Source: Cerioporus squamosus (Eukaryota; Basidiomycota; Agaricomycetes; Polyporales; Polyporaceae). Taken from it: 64,000 bases of DNA. Positions 33,415 to 45,185 of this stretch are shown here, piece by piece. The stretch lies in contig JABYQS010000003.1 in the NCBI GenBank assembly GCA_022592435.1, forward strand, positions 124,001 through 188,000, written 5' to 3'. The translations under genes were made by a program, and so were the position numbers. Positions within the stretch are counted from its first letter, which is position 1; each line of letters begins with the position of its first letter. Below the pieces are notes generated by a model that did no database searches, was not told the DNA's origin, and was given only the letters and a program-made list of their open reading frames with translations.

Positions 33415-35169
33415 CTACGGGTCGTCCACCCACTCCGTGTACTGCACCCTCTGGATGTACTCCTTCAGCCACGCCGGCCGCCTCTCATGCCGCTGTACCA
33501 TCTGCATCCTCGCCTGTGTCCTCGCCTCTTCCTCCTCGGTCCTCGTCTGACCCTCCTGGCGCTCCGCGTTCTCCTGCTCCACCGCCTCCCGCGCGTTCGC
33601 CTCCGTCCGAATGTTCCCCTCCCTCCGCCTGAGCGCCGCCCGACGGCGGTCCCACGCGGCAGGGTGCAGGCTCATGAAGAACAGCGTGACGAACATCTTC
33701 GCCTTCTGGCCAAACGTCGGCGGCGGCGCGGGCACGTCGCTGTTCAACATCGCGTCCTCCGCGGCAAGGTTCATAGTGGCCATGCGGTCCAGGATGATGT
33801 TCAGGCCTGACCTGCCCGCGGCCGGGCCTGGGACACCTGGGACAACGCCGTTGACGTTTGGTGCAGCAGCAGCACCAGCGGCTGCCGGCCGCCCGGCTGC
33901 AGGAGGTGCGTTGGGTGCTGCAGGGTTGGCAGCGCCGTCCGCGCCACGCTCTCCGTCGTTGAGCACCATGCGCATAGCGTTCCACGCCTCGTACAGTATC
34001 CATACACTGAGCAGGAGGCCGAACAGCGGTCTCTTGGATGGAGAGAAGAAGTAGAGGAGCAGGAGGGTGCGGAACGCGAGCATCATGAGAGGCACCATCA
34101 GCGCCCGCATTGGAATAGCTCGAATCTCTGCCCCTCCTGCCCCCGGAGCAGCGAGCGGGTTGGGAGCGTTCGGATCGTTGGGGTTGACGTTGGCGGCAGG
34201 ATTGTGGGCTACGCGGAGAGCAGGCAGGCCGAGCTGCTGGAGGCGCTGGTTGAGGTTAGTGGCAGTGGCGTAGGTCTGTGGAGGGTAGGGTGCGACGGGA
34301 ACATAGAGCATGGGGTCGTTCGCCATTGCTAGGATGGGGAAAGTGTATGATAGCACTCGGACGGCGTGCAATTGAGCAGGTGTCGGGGTAGCTCCAGGCG
34401 TTGCAAGTTGGAGATACGGGAAACCCCTTCCGGCTACCCGTGAGCAGTGCGCATTGGGTAGGTGTACACAGTACTCACTCTATGGTCACCGTCTGATAGA
34501 CAGCACCCTGTTCTCCGCTTCCGGACGGGAAAGGCTCGTCAAATACGCTGGGCCAGGACCATCCTTTACTGCGATAGAGAGCTTGAGCCGCTGCGCGCCA
34601 TGTCTCGAGCTCGTTGATGGATGGTTGCGTAGGAAGAGCCACGGCACCCGCCGATAAGACACCCAAGGCCAGGTTGTGCATGTACTGGATGTATGCCACA
34701 GACGGGAAAGGGCATGAGAGTACGCAGGAGGAGCCGGTGATGGACGTGGCTGATAGGTCGGGGTGGGCATAGGCTGTCTAGCAGAGTGACGGGGTTGCGT
34801 AGGTGTAGGGCGAGACTCGGGGACAGGGGACGAAGTGGGCGCAGGAACGAAGGCCTTTGGCGGAGCAGACGTCCAAGCAGAAGGATGCACGGCCAAGTGA
34901 ATGACTCGGGAGTCCTCCGGCTACATGGAACAGTTACCACTGCAATTGCGCATGGGCATCCTGAACGAACGCACCTTCCAAACCTCCTCAACCTTCTCTT
35001 GGTCCTTCAGGAAGCGACCCCTCCAGATGAGCCGCTGGCCCGCTGGGTTCGGGCAGCCGGGGCAGACCTTGGCGATCTCGTGCTTGACATCGCGGATGGT
35101 CGACGATGGTGGGACTTGGATTTCAAAGGAATGGGAATACGCCGGGAGCTCAACTCGCACAGAAGACAT
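33415..35169 (-). CDS. HERP/Usa1-like ubiquitin-like membrane protein
   Basis: Probable ER-membrane scaffold of ER-associated degradation, as for HERPUD1 in animals and Usa1 in yeast, which organise the Hrd1 ligase. The ATG at 35167-35169 starts a ubiquitin-like domain: MSSVRVELPAYSHSFEIQV, then STIRDVKHEIAKVCPG, QRLIWRGRFLKDQEKVEEVW, and after one intron PEDSRVIHLAVHPSAW. A Pro-rich linker and a helical segment (QYMHNLALGVLSAGAVAL) follow. A central hydrophobic hairpin, MRALMVPLMMLAFRTLLLLYFF, is followed by KRPLFGLLLSVWILYEAW. The C-terminal cytosolic part is Arg/Glu-rich (EEEEARTQARMQMVQRHERR), ending at the TAG read from 33415-33417. The order Ubl, linker, two-helix membrane region, charged tail matches HERP. 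Direct Hrd1 binding is inference. Confidence 0.72.
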
Positions 35170-36047
35170 GAAGTTGACTAGAATACCAGAAGCAGAGACA
35201 GAGCAATTAAGCTTGCCTAGGCGCAGTGGGAAGAGATGAGAGTACTGTGAACCGCTGTGGACGCTATGCACAGCGACTTGCGGAGGTGACACGACTGACA
35301 AGCGCCGGCCCGCACTGCGCAACGTGGACCCGTCATCATCGTGGGCAAGTGTGACGGCAAACGTGTCACAACTTATTGACCCCCCATCCAGGCCGCCGAG
35401 AGTCCGGTCGGAGTGACCAATATCCACGCACCTTTGCTCTTCGGAGAGCTTATACACCAACAAGTCATGGCTGTAATAGGTGGACGGATGTCAGGCTCCC
35501 GGTGCGAGTATGTGTCACTGCGCCCCCAGCGCCGACCGGGGATACTTACTATCGACGACTCGGATGTTGATTCACTTCTGGGTGCCCGCTCAGGCAACCA
35601 GTCACATAGTAGAAATCGATGTCACTACTTAGCTAGTATGCTAGGACGCAGGGTGGTTACACCATGGCCAGCTGCCTGCTTAGGCCAAGGAGGATAGTGC
35701 GCTAGATGGCCACTGAGACGACCCTGACGTCATTCCCAGAGTTCAGCCTACATCCAAGTGTGTTCTCACCAAAACGCTCTGTAATCCTGGCATGCATGTG
35801 CGTATGGATGAGGACATCGATCCAACGTAGACATTGCTCGGTCTTTCTGTCATGTTCTTCGCACCCCGACCGGCTCAAGGAATCATGCACTCCCGGTATC
35901 CCACCAAGCTCTGCATCGGCAACGCAAATCGGCGATATCGTCATACTTCGCCTGGTATATAAGACGGCCGCCGCCGCGGGCCCTCCGAACCACATCGATC
36001 CCTACCACTCTCACAAGCCCTCAACGTACTAGACGTTCTCCAACATC
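35170..36047. other. Divergent intergenic region (HERP-like / HSP31)
   Basis: This is the promoter region for two head-to-head genes. Apart from the TATA-like element listed separately I see no structure. Confidence 0.5.
35956..35963 (+). promoter_or_regulatory. TATA-like box of the HSP31 gene
   Basis: TATATAAG sits 92 bases before the ATG at 36048, followed by a CT-rich stretch typical of fungal start regions. Strong TATA boxes are common in inducible stress genes, fitting a DJ-1/HSP31 product. Confidence 0.55.
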
Positions 36048-37024
36048 ATGCCCAAGCGTATCCTCTTCGTCTTCACCTCCGCTGACAAAACCCTGACCGG
36101 TGCTCAGACCGTGAGTGCTCTCCTACATGCCGCGTTCGCGACGCGTCTCGCTCACGCGCGTCCTTCTCAGGGCTGGTACCTCCCGGAGGCCGCACACCCA
36201 TACTATGGTACGTCCTCCGCAACGCTCGACTCTGGTGGGTGTAGGAGAGTACAGTATCTCACGCAACGCACGTCCACAGTCCTCGCTCCGAAATACGACA
36301 TCGACTTCGCGTCCCCCAAGGGCGCCAACCCGCCCGTAGACGAATCCAGCGTGCAGAACTTCAAGGACGACGTCGGCTTCCTCTCCGACGAGACCGTCAA
36401 GCAGAAGTTCGCGAACGCGAAGAAGCTTTCGGACGTCAAGGTCACCGACTATGACGCCATCTTCTATGTCGGCGGCCACGGGCCCGTGATTGACCTTGCC
36501 CAGGACCCTGTGAACGCCAAGGTCGCTTCTGAGGTGAGTATCAACCTTGCCAATCTATGGGGATGAGCGAGGATTGTAACGCGAAGGATTGTAGTTCTTC
36601 CAAGCGGGAAAGATTACCTCCGCAGTGTGCCATGGACCTGCGGCGCTCGTGGGCGCGAAGGACGCGAAAGGCGAAAGCATCTTCAAGGGCAGGCGCGCGA
36701 CCTCCTTCACGAACGTTGAGGAGGAGCAGGTGAACAAGGTCAAGGTATGCTCCAGCTTGCTATGTGTTGGGTCGCCACATTCTGATCCAGTACAGGACAT
36801 TCCGTTCCTTGTCGAGTCGCGCATTGCTGAGCTCGGCGGCAAGTTCGAGAAGGCACCTGAGCCGTGGGGCGTAAGTGCAATCCCGATACGCGACGTAGAC
36901 GCACACTCACCTTTGCATTGCATACCAGGCTCATGTCGTCGTCGATGGCATCTTGATTACGGGCCAGAACCCGGCGTCGGCAAAGGGCGTCGGGGAGGCT
37001 ATTGACAAGGCTTTGTCTTCGTGA
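36048..37024 (+). CDS. HSP31: DJ-1/PfpI family HSP31-like chaperone / glyoxalase III
   Basis: Glutathione-independent glyoxalase (methylglyoxal to lactate) and stress chaperone of the cytosol, by family knowledge. The ATG at 36048 opens MPKRILFVFTSADKTL. GWYLPEAAHPYY carries the conserved Glu of the catalytic site, and SAVCHGPAALVGAKD carries the nucleophile Cys followed by the catalytic His. VTDYDAIFYVGGHGP is the usual strand before it, and ILITGQNPASAKGVGEAI the conserved C-terminal segment. About 235 residues, typical of the HSP31 subgroup. Five introns, with clean junctions such as CCATACTATG to TCCTCGCTCC. TGA is at 37022-37024. Confidence 0.92.
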
Positions 37025-37187
37025 AGGAGAGATACCGAGAAGCACCTGTAACCTGTAATTGTAGCAGTCATGTATGATCAACAACATACCGCATGAACGA
37101 ACGCGCATCGTGAGCGGCCTTCAGACTGGGTGCAGCATCTGAAGGTAAGAGCGCTGAGATACAGATTACACGGTTGGGAATACACAG

Positions 37188-38174
37188 CTAGATATACGAA
37201 ACAGACATCACCCATCCCTTCTTGAGTGTGAAGCCATCGAGAGCCTCTTTTGCAACGGACGCCAGGTCGGGCGAGTCGAACATCACATACGCCATCTTCA
37301 CTCGCTGTCCACTTGCGTTTGGTGTCGGTGATGGCACGACCGATACCGAGTGGAACCCTTGGTACCTGACAGACGACATCAGCGTGACCGAGCTTCTATG
37401 GGAGGCTGATACGTACTGCTGGAAGAGTACCGCTAATACATCGTCCGTGACCTCTTGTGGTAGGTTGAGGCACATCAGCCGCGCAGATTGCTGCTGTATC
37501 GCGGACGGTATCTGGCCTGAATCGCCCGTATGTGAGCCTCGTGCGAGCCGAGAACTGAATACAGACTGCGCACCATTTGCGGAGCCACTTGGTCTTGCGA
37601 CCTCCTCATCATCCTCGATCTCCATCTCCTCGTCGTCGTCATCGTCGTCGTCCTTCTCCGTCCGCTCGCGCTTGACCTCGCGCGCATCCTCGTCCATCCG
37701 ATCGTCCCTCTGCCGCTTCTCGCCTGCACCATTCGCGCCTGCAGCGGCCGCTGCGAGCCTGCCGTTCGGCGCGTCCTTGACATGGATGGACGTCGGGGGC
37801 ACGAAGTCGGGGTCCTCTCTCCGGAGGGTGGCGTACGACTTGGTCTTTGCGTACTCGATGTGCTGTGGTGGGCCGCGGGCGGCGGGGCGTTCGCATCAAA
37901 GGGGCACAGATGCAAGCAGCACTTGAGACGGACGGCGCACCATTGGCTTATCGTAGAAGACCATACCTTCGCAGCCGCGCATGGCGGCCGTCGCCCCCGC
38001 GAGGTCGGTGAAGACGACGAACGCCTGCCCCTTCATTTTGGGGCCCTTGAGGGCGACGACGTCGAGGATGCGCCCATAGGTCGTGAAGAGCGCGAAGAGC
38101 TGGGCGCGGAGCTCGTCCTTCTTGACCTTGTCGTTGAGGTTTTTGATGTAGAGCGTCGTGTTCGGCTGGGACAT
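37188..38174 (-). CDS. U1A/U2B''-type spliceosomal protein with two RRMs
   Basis: Core U2 snRNP (and possibly U1 snRNP) protein that binds the snRNA stem-loop in pre-mRNA splicing. The ATG at 38172-38174 starts MSQPNTTLYIKNLNDKVKK, the hallmark N-terminus: RNP2 is LYIKNL and RNP1 is MKGQAFVVF. The RRM ends as MHIEYAKTKSYAT across an intron. A low-complexity acidic linker (DDDDDDDEEMEIEDDEE) replaces the shorter linkers of animal proteins. RRM2 follows with ARLMCLNLPQEVTDDVLAVL and KMAYVMFDSPDLASVAKEAL, ending in GWVMSVSYI and a TAG read from 37188-37190. Fungal genomes often carry a single protein doing both U1A and U2B'' jobs, so I leave the symbol empty. Confidence 0.9.
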
Positions 38175-38623
38175 GGCTGCGTAGAGAGGACCAGGACCAG
38201 GACAGGGAACGCAGGACGGAGGCCGGGCAGGAAGCAGGCGAGCTGGAGGACGTGCAGAGGCACGCGTCGACTCGCAGAACGTTGGTGCAGGCGGGCGCTC
38301 TGGGCGCTCCCACGCGAGCGGGAAGCGCAAGAGACGCCGGGTGCAATATCGTGCGCGCAAAAAAGGCCAGCGCGTTTCGGAATCAGCGACGACTGCACGG
38401 CCAGCCAGCCTGCTGCCCCCAGAGCCCGTCGACCAGCGCTGCTGTCCTCCTCTTCCTCCACGACCACCACCCCGTCGCCCGCCCCGCCCCGCTCTCCCCC
38501 CGCGCGACGACACGCTCCGCCCAAGCGTCGCGTACCCCGGCCCCCGCAACTGCGCTACCCGCGTCCCGCCCTCCCGACGCTATTTCATGACCTGCTGACG
38601 TGACAACCTCTATACCATCTGTC
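38175..38623. promoter_or_regulatory. Divergent promoter region (U2B'' / ceramide synthase)
   Basis: This 449-bp head-to-head spacer is C-rich on the plus strand from about 38420 to 38580. No TATA box is evident. I see no gene in it. Confidence 0.45.
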
Positions 38624-40014
38624 ATGAACACTGCTCAGGCCCCGGCGTGGCTTCCCGCCCAGCTCGTGCCCTTCTTCACGCTCTCGTACCCCACCGCGCC
38701 GCCGCTGCACCCCGACTCGTTCCCGGAGAGCAACTACTATGGCACCGGCCTCCTCGACGGCTGCATCATCATCACTGCCATTGCCGTCATGGCCGTCCTG
38801 CGCGACGTGACGCGCGTGTTCCTCATGGAGCCCTTCGCGCGGTGGAAACTCAGGCGGGATCTGCAGAGCCGGAAGCGGAAGAAGCTCGCGCTGGCCAACG
38901 GCAACGGCGCCGCGAAGGGCAACGGACATGCAAACGGGAACGGACACGCTCGGCACGATGTATCCCCTGTGACACCTGCAGAGCAGCGGAAGATGAACAG
39001 GAGCGTCATCCGCTTCGCCGAGCAGAGTTGGTCCGTTATATACTACACCGCGCAGTTCTGCTTTGGTCTGGTGCGTCTCCACTCCCCGACTTCGTCTCCT
39101 GAGTCCCACGGTGCCGTTACGCCGCAAGGCTTAATGGCATGTGTGCGGCCAAACGCACAAGCAGACGCTAACGCTACTTCCCTTGCCTATCGCAGTACGT
39201 TCACTCGCGCTTGCCCACCGATGTCCTCGACCCAATCAACGTGTGGACACACTATCCCCATATACCCCTTGCTGGTCCCATCAAGTTCTACTACCTCCTC
39301 CAGACCGCGTTCTACATGCACCAGATCCTCATCCTCAATGCCGAGGCCCGCAGGAAAGACCATTGGCAGATGATGACCCACCATGTAATCACCGTCATCC
39401 TCATGGTCGGGAGCTACTTCTACAACTACACGCGCGTCGGATGTCTCATTATGGTGCTCATGGATTTCTGCGATATCTTCCTACCGGTATGTCCCATGCC
39501 GTTCTGGGTGTGCACGAGGAGTTGCTGAGTGTGATCCGGTCCGTGCAGTTGGCGAAGATGTTCCGCTACCTCGGCATGACCACCATCTGCGACGCGACAT
39601 TCGTGGTATTCCTCCTGTCATGGCTCATTACCCGGCACTTCCTCTTCGTACTGGTGATCAAGGCGACCTGGGAAGGGCAGTATACTATCCCCCACATATG
39701 GGACCCTTCGCGGGGCTTCTTCATGACGAATGAGATCTACCTCTCCTTCTTCGCCATGCTGGTTGCGCTTCAGGTATGTACTCACCGTGACTGAGCTCGT
39801 CCATCTTGTCGCATTGACACGTTTCTCAACAGATCATTCAGCTTATCTGGTTCTGGATGATCTGCCGCGTTGCATACAGGGTAGTCTCTGGGCAGGGTGC
39901 GGAGGACTCACGAAGTGATGACGAGGGGTAAGTACCACTCCTCTACCATTGTTGTACGCTTGAGTTGAAGCTGATGCCGCGCGCAGTGACGACGATGACA
40001 AAAAAGACGACTAA
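38624..40014 (+). CDS. LAG1: Ceramide synthase (LAG1/LAC1 family)
   Basis: Joins a fatty acyl-CoA to a sphingoid base to make (dihydro)ceramide in the ER membrane. The first ATG is at 38624 (MNTAQAPAWLPAQLVPFF). An N-terminal hydrophobic helix (LLDGCIIITAIAVMAVL) and a basic, Gly/Asn-rich cytosolic loop precede the TLC domain. It contains the catalytic Lag motif HHVITVILMVGSYFYNY, followed by GCLIMVLMDFCDIFLPL with the conserved paired Asp. LLSWLITRHFLFVLVI and LSFFAMLVALQIIQLIWFW are later membrane helices. After the last intron the protein ends DDDDKKDD. The final KKDD fits a dilysine ER-retrieval signal. About 385 residues and five introns. TAA is at 40012-40014. Confidence 0.93.
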
Positions 40015-40550
40015 CTTATCTTTGTAGAGGGCACCATAGACTTGCTTCTTCTAATACCTACTTACGGGCTTCCACGCCGCTGCTTGGACAGGGCTGTAAC
40101 GAAAATGCTACTGATCATGCTTCTCTGAAACTGGTGTGGGCGTAGCTCGATCCGCTCGAACATTCCGGGATATGCTGGAAAGAAGAACTCGCGTAGCGCT
40201 AGCACGCTGCTGAACGCAGCACGCCCTCGCAGCCACCCTGACAGAGGCTAGGTTGCAGCACTTGCGAATGGTGTCCGAGTCGCTCAGATCATGGATTCTG
40301 GGCTGCGCCGCTGCTGTTGGGCGAGACGATGAGAGACAGAAAGAGTCAAACGTAGAGACCTTCCTTATCGGGCGCATTGAGTGACCTCAGTGACTCTGCA
40401 AGCGGCGTAGCGCATCGGGCGCTTCACCCTCCCGTACGCTGACCTCTCTGCCACTCCTCTTCCTTCCCGCATCTGTTCCCTTTCTCATACACTCAACTTC
40501 CTACGCCTGCACCCCAGACAACACACGACCTCTGACGCACACCAACGACG
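40015..40550. other. Intergenic region: ceramide synthase 3' flank and SNF7 promoter
   Basis: A CT-rich stretch directly precedes the SNF7 ATG. No gene is seen. Confidence 0.5.
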
Positions 40551-41545
40551 ATGATGGCCGGATTCATGAGTTACTTCGGTGGCCGGCGCGACGCAAAGCA
40601 GTCGTCGCGCGACGCGATAGTGACCCTCCGGCAGCAGCTGCAGATGATCGAGAAGAAGGAGGAGTACCTTCAGAAGAAGGTTGACGAGGAGCTGAAGAAG
40701 GCGAAGGCGAATGCCGTCTCGAACAAGGCCGGTGAGTCGTGCTGCCCCCTTGTCTCTCTCCGCCTCCCGGGGTGTATCTGGGTCCTCATGCTGAACTTCC
40801 TTCGGCCTCCCTCCATCCTGCGGCCCCCTCGCACGCTGCGGTGCCCCGTATGACGACTACCCTGGCTGTGCGACATAGCTGCGACGGCGGCATTGCGACG
40901 GAAGAAGGTCACGGAGCAGGAGCTCGAGCGGCTGCAGAACACGCGCTTCCAGCTTGAGATGCAGGTCAACACGCTCGAGTCCGCAAGCTTCAACGCAGAG
41001 AACATGGCCGCAATGAAGAAGGCCGCAGGCGCGCTGAAGGATATCCATGGCAAGCTGTGCGTCCGCCCTCCTTGTTCCCTGAACCCCGATACTGACGGCT
41101 CCCGGCGGAACAGGTCAATCGACAAGGTCGACCAGACGATGGCGGAGATCCAGGAGCAGACACAGCTCGCGAACGAGGTTTCCGAGGCCATTTCGACCAG
41201 CACATATACCGGGGTCGAGTTCGACGACGTACGTCATACTGCTGATAGGTCGCTTAGGGTCCGTGTGGCTGACGTGCCGATGCCCAACCCTCTAGGACGA
41301 GCTCAAGCAGGAGTTGGCGGATCTGGAGCAGGAGGAGCTCAACGACAGGCTCATGGCAGATCAGGTCCCCATACACCACCCCGCAGGACCGAGCCGAGTG
41401 GAACACAGTACGTCTCATCTCCGCTATCTTTTTGTCGTATATCCCGGTATGTTGACCACGCGCACTGTGCACAGGGCAGCCAACCGCGGTCGAAGACGAC
41501 GAGGAGGCACAGCTCAAGGAACTACAGGCCGCACTGGCCATGTAG
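40551..41545 (+). CDS. SNF7: ESCRT-III subunit SNF7 (VPS32/CHMP4)
   Basis: Main filament-forming subunit of ESCRT-III, driving vesicle budding into multivesicular bodies and membrane sealing. The ATG at 40551 gives MMAGFMSYFGGRRDAK, the amphipathic N-terminus. Long helices typical of Snf7 follow: VTLRQQLQMIEKKEEYLQKK, ATAALRRKKVTEQELERLQ, and MQVNTLESASFNAENMAAMK. SIDKVDQTMAEIQEQ precedes the acidic C-terminal half with ELKQELADLEQEELNDRL. The last exon, EDDEEAQLKELQAALAM, is the MIM-type motif that binds Vps4/Alix partners. About 220 residues, five introns, TAG at 41543-41545. Confidence 0.95.
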
Positions 41546-42779
41546 TCGTACCACCGGCCGTGCGATCCTTGCTGGAGTATTCCCCTGTCACCTGGACACT
41601 CGTGTCTTGCCTCTTCCCGCCACCGCCGCCCTTCCGCTTTTCTCCCTCTGCCCTCCATTCTGCTTGTCTAATCATTGACATCTGTGTTAGTACATTATCA
41701 TCCAGGGCTTTTCCTAGCGTTCGACCATGTTCTATTAGTGCTCTCCACCCCCACGACGAAGCGATTTCGCAATGTACCCTGTCCCGCCCGCAGCCTGATA
41801 TATATCACGAATTCAAGGATAGAGCTTTCTTGTGCGACTTGCGCCGTCCTTTATGCGGGCGAGGACTTGCGAAGTAAGAAGCAGGGCCATGTGCGCTTAT
41901 CGTGCGTAACCACAGCGGTGTAGTGTAATAATAAGGCTATGACACTCGCATGGAATTCGAAGCCAATACACGTTGGAACCACTAGCTGCGTCAGTACACC
42001 ATCCGAGTATATCGAGGTACGGAGCACTGTTCTGAGCGCAACAGGGATACGGGCGGACATCGTGGTCCCGTCCTCCAGAAGCGAAGAGAACATGTATCCA
42101 CAAACTCGGGCCCACAAGCAGCCACACAATCCATGACTCTCAGACTCCCTAGGAAGCATAAGATGACCGAGATGATGAATGATGTTCAGGCCAGACCGCT
42201 ATGTACGTACATATATACAGGTAGCGGCGGGCCGCGTGTAAGCAATTAGTGTGCTATTACTAGCTCAATGCGTGCAGTGGAAAACATGGTGCATGCGTCG
42301 TCGGGATGGGTTCGGGGGCAGGAGCAGAACAGACACAGAGCGACTTCCGTGGATGGTATGATGATATGGGCGGGGAGCGGTTTGCAACGGATCGATATCT
42401 GTCGGTCCGGGAAGGGGGAATCGGAGTGCGAGGCTGGCGAAACCGGGATGGGGTGATGGATGGGATTGGGGATAAGGGTACGGGTAAGGGGAGGCGCAGG
42501 AGAGGGAGAGAGATGCGAGGATGACAGTAAATTGAGGAATAATTAGCTGATGCGACGATAGTTCGTTCAATGACGCGACATGACAAACGAAGGAGACACC
42601 TTGCCCGGACCAGAGATCCGGACGACAAGAGGAACGCGGGACATGGCATCGGGGGGTCGTCAGCCTGCATCGTAACTGCTCTCGCACACCTACTGCATGC
42701 ATCTCTCGCGTGTCGCACGGTCCGAAGGCGGACGCACGCGGACGAGGCGAGGTGCGGGCGTGCGAGGGAGACGGAAGGG
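41546..42779. other. Convergent intergenic region between SNF7 and NEM1
   Basis: These are 3' flanks of a plus and a minus gene. From about 42300 to 42530 the plus strand is G-rich with a strong quadruplex candidate, listed separately. I see no gene. Confidence 0.5.
42445..42491 (+). other. G-quadruplex-forming candidate in NEM1 3' flank
   Basis: Seven runs of three or four G lie at 42445, 42450, 42462, 42468, 42476, 42482 and 42488. Most loops are 2-4 bases; one is 8. This satisfies the usual G3+N1-7 rule using the last five runs. The NEM1 transcript would carry the C-rich complement. Confidence 0.6.
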
Positions 42780-44352
42780 TCATGAGAAACCGCGGATCCC
42801 GAGTACGCGCCGGACGTCACTCGTGAAACGGAGTGAGTCGAGGACGGGAAGAAGGTCGAGCAGTGCTTCGTCGTGTGGATCGTGGGTCCAGCCTTCTATT
42901 GGTATCCCGTTCGCTGATCGGTCGGACAAGTCAGCCTCCAGGGACCACACGATCCCACGTATGAGGGCGCACCTTCGTTAATGACATAACAAACAGGCGA
43001 GTTATCTATGAGACAAACTCTTGAGAGATCTTGCTCGACTATCGAAAGATCCTTCGTGTAGGACCCATTCGGGAGCTGCGTACATGACTACGCCGGCGCT
43101 CAGTCAAGGTTTCGGGGTAACCTGGCAGAGAAGGCTGAACACTCACCTCACGGAACAAACGACGACCCAGAATACCGCGCCCAGCGTCCAGCCAGTCAAT
43201 TACAGGATCTGCGTACTCCTGCATTGAGGCGGTGAAGATAACGAGTGTGTACCATTGTGACACCTGAGGGTAATACTGTTGGTAGGCGAAGAGAGGACAG
43301 CAGCCACACACGCACCTTCCGAAGGAAATAATCCACAAACGGCCGCTTGTACACATGGTACAGCGTACTGCGCCCACCCAAGACGACTTCGACCGTGTAC
43401 CCTGCGCCCTTATTCCTGCCGCCAAAGCCGAACAACCCGGATCCGCCCGCGGACGGTATTGGTCGTGACGTAGAGTGGATCAGTGTCTCGTCCAGATCGA
43501 GCACAAGCGTCTTCGGTTGATGGAAGGGAGTCTGCTTCGCAGGGGTGACCGAGCGTGAGCGAGTAGCTGGATGCGTCAGCGCGGTGGAGGCAGACTTGGA
43601 ATCTGACAGCGAGAGCGAGAGCGAATAGGGCTTCTCTGACACGGTACCTGCGGGCAGCAGGGGCTTGGGCGGCAGCGGTGGTGATACGGACTGGGACTGG
43701 GGCAATGGTGAGGACTGGTCGTGCTGGGACAGTGGCGATGGAATTGCGGGCTGGTATGGAGGTGGCTGCGAAGAATCTAGTAATACAGATGGGGGTGGCG
43801 ACTTCTCGTCTCTACTCTCGTCCTCGGTGTCCTTTTCCTCCTCATCCGAGTTGTCGTCTACCGCGGTGTCTTCTACCGGGACGCCGGGGGCAGCAGTGGA
43901 CCTCGTGAAGACCGCAGTGTCGCAAGGAAAGCATGCCAGAGCTGCAGGATGATGCGCACGAAAAGCAGGTGCCGGAAGGCTGGCGACGCGTCGCCGCCCT
44001 TTGGACGGATGGCCTTGCCCTTCTCTGTTGAAGAGACAGAGGGCCGTCGCGACGAGGGTCGGGACGGTGAAGCCTTGCGCGAGAGAGCGGGGGCAAGGAG
44101 AGACGTAGCGGAAGCAAGGATGCTCGGGTTGACCTCGGCGGGGGACGAGTAGGACCGCTTCAGGGACGAGCCTGCGGTAGAAGTCGAGGGCTGGGAGACC
44201 TGGAAGGACCTCGTCGAACCCGAGCGTTTGAGTCGGGTACGACGCTCCCCGTCGAAAGTAAACGACGAATGCTCGGTGGCAGGCGTGCTTGGTGGCGTTC
44301 GGGGCGAGGCCAAGACATCGAGTTGGCGGGAGAGGTAGGAGAGGGAGTTCAT
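42780..44352 (-). CDS. NEM1: NEM1-like HAD phosphatase (CTD/dullard family)
   Basis: Catalytic subunit of the Nem1-Spo7 complex at the nuclear envelope/ER, which dephosphorylates the lipin Pah1 and so steers phosphatidate towards storage lipid. I choose ATG 44350-44352 ([20 protein letters not shown]); an in-frame ATG at 44547 would add a less convincing leader. A Ser/Pro-rich region follows, then a hydrophobic segment ([19 protein letters not shown]). A 44-base intron near 43906-43863 restores frame into [14 protein letters not shown]. The catalytic HAD domain contains [15 protein letters not shown] (DLDET nucleophile motif), [16 protein letters not shown], and after introns [20 protein letters not shown]. 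It ends with [31 protein letters not shown] and RVLGIRGFS, with the stop at 42780-42782. Confidence 0.9.
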
Positions 44353-45185
44353 GGGCGTGAGGCCGACGCCGAAGAGGGCGGCCTCGAGGAGGGCGGGGAC
44401 GGCGAGGGCGAGGAGATGGGAGGAGAACGAGGAAGGCCGGAGAGAAGGTTGGTGAAGGCAGTCGACTGTCCGCTGCGCCTGAGACCACGGGCGCGCGTAA
44501 CGTGAGCGAAGTTGTCTCAGCCACTCTACACCCAGTGCCACATGCATCGTACGTTCGTCTTCCGCGGGGGTTGCTCCTGGATCCCAACCGCTGCCTCAGC
44601 TCTTCTATGTCTTTCTCTGCCCCGACAGCCCAGGCCAGACGGCTGCGCTCGAGCGATCCGCCCTCCGAACTCTCTTTCCCTCTCCGAACTGTTACTGAGA
44701 GCATCGATCGAAATACACGTGCTTCGCGCTCGCCATCTCCTCCAACGTGCGATCCATATCGACTCCTCCTACCAATCTGCGCACACGCTGCCATCCATGG
44801 ACTCCGGATAAGCCATCTCTTCTCCAGCTCCGGATCCAGGGTCTCTTCTTCAGTGCTTGTTACTCCCCTCGTGCTCTGTCTTACGGTATTCCGGCCTCGG
44901 CACACAAGTCTGAGGACGTACACCGTCCTCTCTGTTCACTGCAGTAGCCACGTTCGACCTTCCTCTGGGCTCGTAATCTCTCGTCCCTTAGATTCCAGAA
45001 TAGAGGCTGCTCACCTGCGCGAGTGGAGGCGCCCGAGGTTCGGACCCCCTTGCTTCGATGGCAGTAGTGATGGGTAGTACAAGTAACAACCGTTCACTCG
45101 TGGAACTTGCGATCCTGCAGCTTCGTCGCTCAGGTACATGTCCCAATCGCAAGTGGTGTCAAAGAAAATACACTTGCCAAAAATG
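44353..45185. other. Region between NEM1 and the tRNA gene
   Basis: NEM1 upstream region. No supportable gene. Confidence 0.45.
45179..45183 (-). terminator. Pol III terminator of tRNA-Cys
   Basis: Five consecutive T on the minus strand start three bases after the tRNA discriminator base, a normal RNA polymerase III stop. Confidence 0.75.

Noticed and set aside
33109..33810. 233-codon plus-strand frame opposite the HERP-like gene
   Set aside because: Pro/Leu/Arg-rich shadow of the coding strand, with no independent motif.
43196..44923. 575-codon minus-strand frame over NEM1 used as one exon
   Set aside because: Only its 3' third is NEM1. The 5' part has no family features, while the neighbouring frame encodes the conserved-looking [14 protein letters not shown] start and joins through a 44-base intron.
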